Source: an uncultured Saprospiraceae bacterium
GTDB lineage: Bacteria > Bacteroidota > Bacteroidia > Chitinophagales > Saprospiraceae
Length of the DNA: 64,000 nucleotides
Direction: 5' to 3'
Assembly (NCBI GenBank): GCA_938016265.1
Contig: CALLWB010000050.1
Location: 62,001 to 126,000 of the forward strand
This document shows, in pieces, positions 59,401 through 64,000 of the stretch. The translations under genes and the position numbers were made by a program. Every line of letters begins with the position of its first letter. Positions within the stretch are counted from its first letter, which is position 1. The notes under the pieces were generated by a model. The model was not told the DNA's origin. It made no database searches and was given only the letters and a program-made list of their open reading frames with translations.

Positions 59401-60843
59401 TGTATTGGCATCTCCATCCCAGACATCAGTAGGAAGCGCTCTGGATTCAACATCTCCGTTTGCATTCTGTGTTAACACCGTCGTGTTGGTGCTGCTGCTA
59501 GGAATTGCATCTATTCTTACTGGAACTTGAACATGAAATGGCGCGGTTGGGAGCATCGAACCAACAGATACAAAACCAGTAGAATTTTGAAAATACATTT
59601 TGGTATTTCCTTCTGTTCTAAACAACAAATCTGTTCCCGAATAAGCATCTAAAACCGCTCCAGTCGAACCGACCCAAAGTCTGACGTCTCTCGTCCCCAA
59701 GGAGTTTTCAATCCGCAAACCGCCTAGTGGGCTAATGATCGACTGTTTGATGTGGAGCTTGGCATTATTTGGGAAGGCGGTGCCTATCCCCACACTTCCA
59801 ATATTTGTGGCGAGTGCCGTCTGACCTTTTGTAAGTAGCGTTCCATGGTTTTTATAAGCTGCTGGTAATGTACCAGCATTAAACTGACCAGCCACAAGCC
59901 CCCCTTGCCAGACCATCCACGCACTATCCCTGGAAATCATTCGAACGAATTTCTCATTGGTACTAAAATCGCGCATCATAAAGTAGGTGCTCAACAAAGT
60001 ACTCCCTCCACTCACTTCTAGCAATTCACTAGGAGCAGCAGTCCCAATTCCTACTTTTGAAGTCACAGATGGGAACAAATTACCACTATTATATGTCCAG
60101 TCTGCATCATTAGGAATTGCTGCTGTAGTCCATGTACCTGCCAAGTTATCCCAGGTCAGCACTTCTCCATCTGCTGCTCCATTTTGGTTGATATCGGAGG
60201 TGGAGATACTGGCATCTGCGATCTCATTGGTGCCTACTGAATTCATTGATAGGGAAAGAGAATTGTAAATGCCGGATACTGCTCCTGAAAAAACAGTACT
60301 GTTGGTAAGGTCATCAGATGCATCGATGTCTCCTGTATTATTAATAGTAGTACTTACAATATTAATCCCTGTCCCAGAGGTATACTCGGTGTTGTCATCC
60401 CCATCCCATATGCTTGCTGGCAAAGTGCGCGTTTGCACATCTCCACTTAGGTTTAGTGTAAGAACTTGAGTATTGAGTGCGCTTGATGGCAGTGCTGAAA
60501 ATCGGGCAGGCACTTGCACATGGAAAGGAGCAGATGGAGAAAGTGTTCCAACTGCAACATATCCTGTTGAATTTGAAAAGTACATTCTGTTAAGTCCTTC
60601 TGTGCGGACAACCAGATCCGTCCCGGTGTAGGCGTCGAGTACCGCACCAGCAGTTCCTACCCAAAGTCTTACATTTCTATCTCCTTGTGCATTTTCAATC
60701 CTCAAACCACTTAAAGAAGTAGAGGCAACTTGTTTTATATGGAGGTTTCCTCCTACAGGATTACTAGTCCCGATTCCAATATTTTGCCCATTAGCGATAC
60801 ATAGAAAACAAATGAATAGGTACAGCAAAAAATACTTTTTCAT
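56491..60843 (-). CDS. Giant surface fibre with YadA-like head repeats and S74 intramolecular chaperone domain
   Basis: 1450 aa from MKKYFLLYLFICFLCIANGQ (signal peptide); a start three codons upstream is possible. Two ~205-aa modules are near-duplicates (each with HIKQ...LRIEN, RLWVG..GAVLDAYTG, PFHVQVP and GDVQTRTLP). Residues ~620-870 and ~1020-1290 are YadA-head-like repeats (pattern N.F.G..AG and VIGGG..N). The C-terminal ~130 residues are a peptidase S74/endosialidase chaperone: S1317-D1318 in ASISDVNKKEHF is the expected self-cleavage site, then SEWNYKS and HVGPMAQDFYEAF, and a final coiled coil. S74 domains trimerise fibres and then cut themselves off, so the mature fibre is probably a trimer. 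Confidence 0.92.
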   Translation of the reverse strand: MKKYFLLYLFICFLCIANGQNIGIGTSNPVGGNLHIKQVASTSLSGLRIENAQGDRNVRLWVGTAGAVLDAYTGTDLVVRTEGLNRMYFSNSTGYVAVGTLSPSAPFHVQVPARFSALPSSALNTQVLTLNLSGDVQTRTLPASIWDGDDNTEYTSGTGINIVSTTINNTGDIDASDDLTNSTVFSGAVSGIYNSLSLSMNSVGTNEIADASISTSDINQNGAADGEVLTWDNLAGTWTTAAIPNDADWTYNSGNLFPSVTSKVGIGTAAPSELLEVSGGSTLLSTYFMMRDFSTNEKFVRMISRDSAWMVWQGGLVAGQFNAGTLPAAYKNHGTLLTKGQTALATNIGSVGIGTAFPNNAKLHIKQSIISPLGGLRIENSLGTRDVRLWVGSTGAVLDAYSGTDLLFRTEGNTKMYFQNSTGFVSVGSMLPTAPFHVQVPVRIDAIPSSSTNTTVLTQNANGDVESRALPTDVWDGDANTEYTAGAGIMIDGSNQVINTGDLDAGDDLIQTTMFSGDVAGTYNNLEVSADAITTSEIENATIALEDINQNSANTGQTLVWDGTEWTTGVTAIIEDLDADTKIQVEESPDEDRIRIDLGGAEQFVFNRTTSGYPMLELMNIGYNTFVGRGAGSAVSTGMENTFFGTLAGFRNDVGRYNTFLGSNTAYFNTSGEQNVFVGRSAGYRNTTGSFNIFIGSEAGRFGSYGSSNVLIGRQSGQRMNGTRNVMIGMQTGGNLVNGNFNTFVGPDAGYGRVGAESSNNTFVGAYTGSVIDKGNHHTLVGAWAGSSMENGFSNVVVGMRGLLNNVTGTNNVAVGDSVLMANMSSNNVAIGSKAGYQNNGAANVFLGHQAGYQETGSNKLYIDNDNTTDPLIYGDFATDLLRVGGTLNINNEYSLPTTDGTSGQLLTTDGNGLLNWSTPAADTDWTENGTDLYTAATNVGINQAMPTASLEVNGEDGVLFLGDLNAGVIPATGAGVRMMWFPKRAAFRAGYVQGTQWDEMNIGYHSFASGRNNRAAGAYSASFGQNNEIDGLATFGYGTFNKGSTNAGAGLLGGSNNTLNSSGGVVLGNNNRIDVAAGYSAILAGNKDTIQNGQGDTGPIQYYSVIGGGEENMISGGSCFIGAGVLNKIVKTNGVATLKSAIVAGNGNRIVNGNESVIGGGRTNIARASYGAIVSGIGNVLETSGSGSFIGAGGSNLVSGSQSVIGGGASNVVAGNLAVVVGGFDNQASGNYSFVGGGQRNVASGNHSVALGYFADTNGQDGSFVFADGSLGSPVQSTTANEFVVRASGGTVFYTNSSLTSGASLFAGAGAWASISDVNKKEHFTKVNKEEILHKISKLDISEWNYKSQAEQIRHVGPMAQDFYEAFQLGNNNTTITTTDIDGINMLGIQALAEQAAIQSEKINQLEEKLEALLLENKQLESQLAEEKTAKSNLESLERRLKVLEEKNN
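57060..57810 (-). repeat. Second YadA-head-like repeat array of the fibre
   Basis: Repeated coding units of about 60-70 bp for VIGGG..N, FIGAG..N and AVALG-like cores, ending just before the S74 domain. Each unit probably forms one rung of a trimeric left-handed beta roll. Confidence 0.7.
58240..58985 (-). repeat. First YadA-head-like repeat array of the fibre
   Basis: About ten units of ~70 bp, each coding for N(T/V)F(V/I)G..AG with a variable loop (NTFVGRGAG, NVFVGRSAG, NVLIGRQSG, NTFVGPDAG). Confidence 0.75.
59134..60744 (-). repeat. Direct duplication of a ~620-bp N-terminal module
   Basis: Copies at about 60119-60744 and 59134-59756 encode aligned modules (HIKQ, LRIEN, DVRLWVG, GAVLDAY, HVQVP, WDGD.NTEYT, SDINQN/EDINQN, WTT). 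The ~360 bp between them is unique. Confidence 0.75.
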
Positions 60844-61513
60844 AAATATCAATTATACATGTTTATAAAACAATAGGGAAGAACCTATTCACAAGTAAAC
60901 TCATAAATCAGAAAAAATAGGTGACTGCAATAAGGAAGTAATACAATTACGAGGAGCAGCAATAAAATTACCACAAAAAACGAATTAAGCAAAATCGTAA
61001 TACGGTTATTTTTAATGCATCTATTAGCCGTGATACTTTTGTGATAAAAAAATGATAGAAAAATCATTAATAAAAAGCATAACAATTGAATTAAATACCA
61101 TGAATAAAACCTTGTAATACAACCACTAGGGGAGATTATTTATTCTAGTGTCTTACCTTTATAATCACAATAATCGTGTACACCACCTACCATCAGTACA
61201 CTTTACTGAGTTTGCTAATGTCTGAAACCTTCTAAAGTCTGTGGAGATTTTTAAAATCTTCAACTCAAAATTGTCGTTCAAATGACAATTTACAAATTAA
61301 CAACAGCAAAACATCGCAAGTCGTTATTGTGACAAAACTCGTTTTTATAGAAGATTGTACGGCCGATTCGTTGATATACGGATTAATATTCCGAATATTT
61401 GCACTTCAAGCCCTAGGCGTCTATTCAATCTTAACATCCATTTACTCGATAAATGTCTTAAAACATATGTGGTTAGCCATTGTAACCCAATTAACAAACT
61501 AAACTTTTAAATT
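60844..61513. other. Intergenic stretch between the divergent fibre operon and second M43 gene
   Basis: 670 A/T-rich bases, the longest gene-free stretch in the window. The right half holds a probable promoter for the M43 gene. A weak inverted repeat CACTAG/CTAGTG lies at 61124-61150. No full minus-strand promoter for the fibre operon, no tRNA and no small gene was found. Confidence 0.55.
61371..61401 (+). promoter_or_regulatory. Probable promoter of the second M43 gene
   Basis: TTG (61371-61373), a 20-bp spacer, then AATATTTG (61394-61401), one mismatch to TAnnTTTG. The predicted leader is about 105 nt. Confidence 0.4.
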
Positions 61514-64000
61514 ATGAGAAAACATTTCCTAGCTATTCTAGCTTTTATCCTCACATGCAGTGTTTTTGTATTTGCCCAACAACGTAACTGCGGAAGTATG
61601 GAACACTTAGAACTACAAAAATCAATTGACCCTATGCTAGAAGGCAGAATGGAATCAATTGAAAGATTTACCCAAGACTATCTAAAAAATTCTCCTAACA
61701 TTTCCAACAAGGCAGCAGTCATCACAATTCCAGTGGTCTTTCATGTTGTCTATAGAACAAATGCTGAAAACCTAAGCACAGCGAGAATTCAAGAACAACT
61801 TGACGTGCTAAACGAAGATTTTAGACGTCAAAACGCTGATGCCGACAATACATGGTCACAGGCAGCAGATACCGAAATACAGTTTTGCCTCGCCACAGTA
61901 GATCCTAACGGAAATCCAACATCAGGCATCACCAGAACTCAAACGTCAGTAAACGGATTTGGCTTTACAGACGATATGAAATTTGACAGCCAAGGAGGCA
62001 TTGACGCCTGGAATACAAGCAACTATATGAATTTCTGGGTTTGTAACCTCGGAGGAGGCTTGTTAGGCTTCGCTACTTTTCCTGGAGGAAATCCCGCTAC
62101 AGACGGAGTGGTGTGTGATTACAGATATACGGGAATAACAGGGGCTTCAGCTCCTTTTAATCTAGGAAGAACAGGAACACATGAAGTAGGTCACTACCTC
62201 AATCTATACCACATTTGGGGAGATGGAGGTTGCGGTGTTGGCGACAATGTAGCCGACACACCCAATTCTGACGGCCCTAACTACGGATGTGCTACTGGCA
62301 ATGTTGCCTGTGGTACAGTTGATATGGTTCAAAACTATATGGACTACTCTGATGACGGTTGCATGAACTTATTTACCACTGGACAAAAAGCAAGAATGCA
62401 AGCAGTCCTTGCCCCTGGAGGAGCCAGAAGCGCTCTTGCCAACAGCACAGCTGCATGTGGCAATCAATGTATTACAGACGGAGGAACAATTTCTACCACC
62501 TCTTCCACAACTGTTTGTGCCCTTGATGGTGTGGCAGATGTAATCGATGCCGTGGCAGGAAACGATCAAGTCGGTGACGACTATGGTTGGCTAATCACAG
62601 ATGCCGCTACCGGGACGATTTTATCGCCTGGTGTTGTTGCAATGAATTCAGCCACCTTCTCCCCTGACTTAGAAGGTGCACCAGTTGGCACTTGCCAAAT
62701 TTGGGCAATTTCATGGAATGGAACGCTTTCTGGTGCCACTCAAGGTGCCAACGTAAGTGGTGTCTCCAGCGATCAATGCTTTGACTTAAGTAACTCAATA
62801 GATGTGGAAAGAAAAGGTATTGATGGTGGCTCTATTTCTACCACCTCTACTACTACTGTTTGCGCCCTTGACGGGAATGCTGACATTATCGATGCAGTTG
62901 CTGGAAACGATCAAGTTGGTGACAACTATGCATGGTTGATCACGGATGCTGCGACAGGGACGATTTTATCTCCTGGTGCAGTGGCTCAGAATACTGCTAC
63001 CTTCTCTCCTGACTTAGAAGGTGCTCCAGTCGGCACTTGTCAAATATGGGTGATCTCCTGGAATGGTAATCTAACAGGTGCAACTCAAGGCGCCAATGTA
63101 AGTGGTGTTTCCAGCGATCAATGTTTTGATTTGAGTAACTCCATTGATGTGGTAAGAGAGACTTGTACTCCTTGCAACGCTGACGGAGGAACGATCTCCA
63201 CAACTTCTCCTACTACTGTTTGCGCCCTGGATGGTGTGGCAGATATTATCGATGCAGTAGCAGGAAACGATCAAGTTGGCGACGACTATGGTTGGTTGAT
63301 CACGGATGCCGCAACAGGTACAATTTTATCACCTGGTGTTGTAGCAATAAATTCTGCGACCTTCTCCCCTGACTTAGAAGGTGCACCAGTTGGCACTTGC
63401 CAAATTTGGGCAATTTCCTGGAATGGCACGCTTACTGGCGCTACTCAAGGCGCTAACGTTAGTGATGTTTCAAGTGATGAATGTTTTGACCTTAGTAACT
63501 CCATAGATGTAGAAAGAAAAGGTATTGACGGTGGTTCTATTTCTACTACCTCTCCTACTACTGTTTGTGCCCTTGACGGAAATGCTGACATTATCGACGC
63601 AGTTGCAGGAAACGATCAGGTCGGTGACAATTATGGTTGGTTAATTACAGACGCAGCTACTGGTACGATTTTATCACCCGGTATAGTTGCACAGAATACT
63701 GCGAATTTCTCTCCTGATTTAGAAGGAGCACCAGTTGGAACTTGCCAAATCTGGGCAATCTCCTGGAATGGAAACATAACAGGTGCTACTCAAGGGGCTA
63801 ACGTAAGTGGCGTCTCTAGTGATGAGTGTTTTGACTTAAGTAACCCAATCGATGTAGTTAGAGATACTTGTACTGTTTGTTTAACTGACGGTGGTTCAAT
63901 CTCTACCACTTCCGTAACTACAGTTTGCGCCCTTGACGGGAATGCTGATATTATTGATGCAGTAGCAGGAAACGATCAAGTTGGCGACGACTATGGTTGG
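61514..64000 (+). CDS. M43-family zinc metalloprotease with long repeat region, 3' end outside window
   Basis: ATG at 61514; the frame is open to the window edge (829 codons seen). The signal peptide (LAILAFILTCSVFVFAQ) ends near residue 22. The M43 domain has HEVGHYLNLYHIWGD from H223 and the Met-turn NYMDYSDDGCMNLFT. It closely resembles the first ~310 residues of the gene at 37453. From residue ~322 the protein is a series of ~115-120-aa repeats (ISTTS.TTVCALDG, VIDAVAGNDQVGDDYGWLIT, SPDLEGAPVGTCQIWAISWN, SSDQCFDLSNSIDV). At least four are complete and a fifth begins. A T9SS sorting domain is expected beyond the edge but not seen. Confidence 0.92.
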   Translation, partial: MRKHFLAILAFILTCSVFVFAQQRNCGSMEHLELQKSIDPMLEGRMESIERFTQDYLKNSPNISNKAAVITIPVVFHVVYRTNAENLSTARIQEQLDVLNEDFRRQNADADNTWSQAADTEIQFCLATVDPNGNPTSGITRTQTSVNGFGFTDDMKFDSQGGIDAWNTSNYMNFWVCNLGGGLLGFATFPGGNPATDGVVCDYRYTGITGASAPFNLGRTGTHEVGHYLNLYHIWGDGGCGVGDNVADTPNSDGPNYGCATGNVACGTVDMVQNYMDYSDDGCMNLFTTGQKARMQAVLAPGGARSALANSTAACGNQCITDGGTISTTSSTTVCALDGVADVIDAVAGNDQVGDDYGWLITDAATGTILSPGVVAMNSATFSPDLEGAPVGTCQIWAISWNGTLSGATQGANVSGVSSDQCFDLSNSIDVERKGIDGGSISTTSTTTVCALDGNADIIDAVAGNDQVGDNYAWLITDAATGTILSPGAVAQNTATFSPDLEGAPVGTCQIWVISWNGNLTGATQGANVSGVSSDQCFDLSNSIDVVRETCTPCNADGGTISTTSPTTVCALDGVADIIDAVAGNDQVGDDYGWLITDAATGTILSPGVVAINSATFSPDLEGAPVGTCQIWAISWNGTLTGATQGANVSDVSSDECFDLSNSIDVERKGIDGGSISTTSPTTVCALDGNADIIDAVAGNDQVGDNYGWLITDAATGTILSPGIVAQNTANFSPDLEGAPVGTCQIWAISWNGNITGATQGANVSGVSSDECFDLSNPIDVVRDTCTVCLTDGGSISTTSVTTVCALDGNADIIDAVAGNDQVGDDYGW
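62477..64000 (+). repeat. Alternating 345/360-bp tandem repeats (705-bp dimer)
   Basis: Units start at 62477, 62822, 63182, 63527 and 63887, so their lengths are 345, 360, 345 and 360 bp. Units 1 and 3 end in IDVERKGI. Units 2 and 4 end in IDVVR(E/D)TCT..C. The array continues past the window. Confidence 0.85.

Noticed and set aside
56491-60843. Prophage origin of the S74 fibre region
   Set aside because: No capsid, terminase, integrase or lysis genes are nearby. The fibre has a signal peptide and sits in an operon of exported proteins, so a cellular surface protein is more likely.
61387-61402. Near-copy of the aceB palindrome (CCGAATATTTGC) upstream of the second M43 gene
   Set aside because: It has two mismatches that break the palindrome and overlaps the probable -7 element. 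Chance similarity in A/T-rich DNA is the simpler reading.

Overview
The window looks like chromosomal DNA of a gliding or T9SS-secreting member of the Bacteroidota, most likely near the Saprospiria or Chitinophagales. This rests on four observations. Secreted proteins end in type IX secretion (T9SS) or gliding-motility C-terminal domains. Promoters fit the TTG / TAnnTTTG pattern. Start codons lack Shine-Dalgarno sequences and follow A/T-rich leaders. The ribosomal cluster has the order rplQ-carA-eno downstream and has neither tuf nor adk. The genus cannot be named from sequence alone.

Layout. 1-812 is the 3' part of an unrecognised TPR-like gene. 975-4845 (minus strand) holds sucD, a DivIC/FtsB-like divisome gene, eno and carA. 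5251-24136 (minus) is the uninterrupted str-S10-spc-alpha ribosomal superoperon, rpsL to rplQ, with secY, map, infA and rpoA inside it. A good promoter lies just upstream of rpsL and a strong terminator just after rplQ. rpmJ (38 aa) and rpmD (59 aa) are included.

24568-32529 is a cell-surface region: an exported RHS/YD-repeat protein whose C-terminus looks like a clan-CD (caspase-fold) peptidase, a convergent lipoprotein, a 1001-aa SprB-repeat protein with a gliding-type C-terminus, and a type II NADH dehydrogenase. 32858-36936 (minus) is a glyoxylate-shunt operon, aceB - DUF2332 - aceA. Its promoter carries two identical 12-bp palindromes placed like operators. A T9SS-exported M43 metalloprotease (37453-39864) diverges from it.

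39981-53142 is mainly housekeeping: an SRPBCC protein, a class V aminotransferase, Xaa-Pro aminopeptidase, hypoxanthine phosphoribosyltransferase, two glucosaminidase-LysM wall hydrolases flanking a GT-C-like membrane protein, an O-methyltransferase, a DMT transporter, a peroxiredoxin, and the N-degron pair clpS and aat.

53187-60843 (minus) is a tightly packed five-gene unit in which every product has an export signal: a 1450-aa fibre with an S74 self-cleaving chaperone domain, a membrane-anchored beta-rich protein, a YD-like protein, a small secreted protein and a caspase-family peptidase. The window ends inside a second M43 metalloprotease whose C-terminal repeats alternate between 345 and 360 bp. 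The strongest candidates for undescribed biology are this five-gene unit, the RHS-clan CD fusion, the glyoxylate operator pair, and the dimeric repeat array at the right edge.
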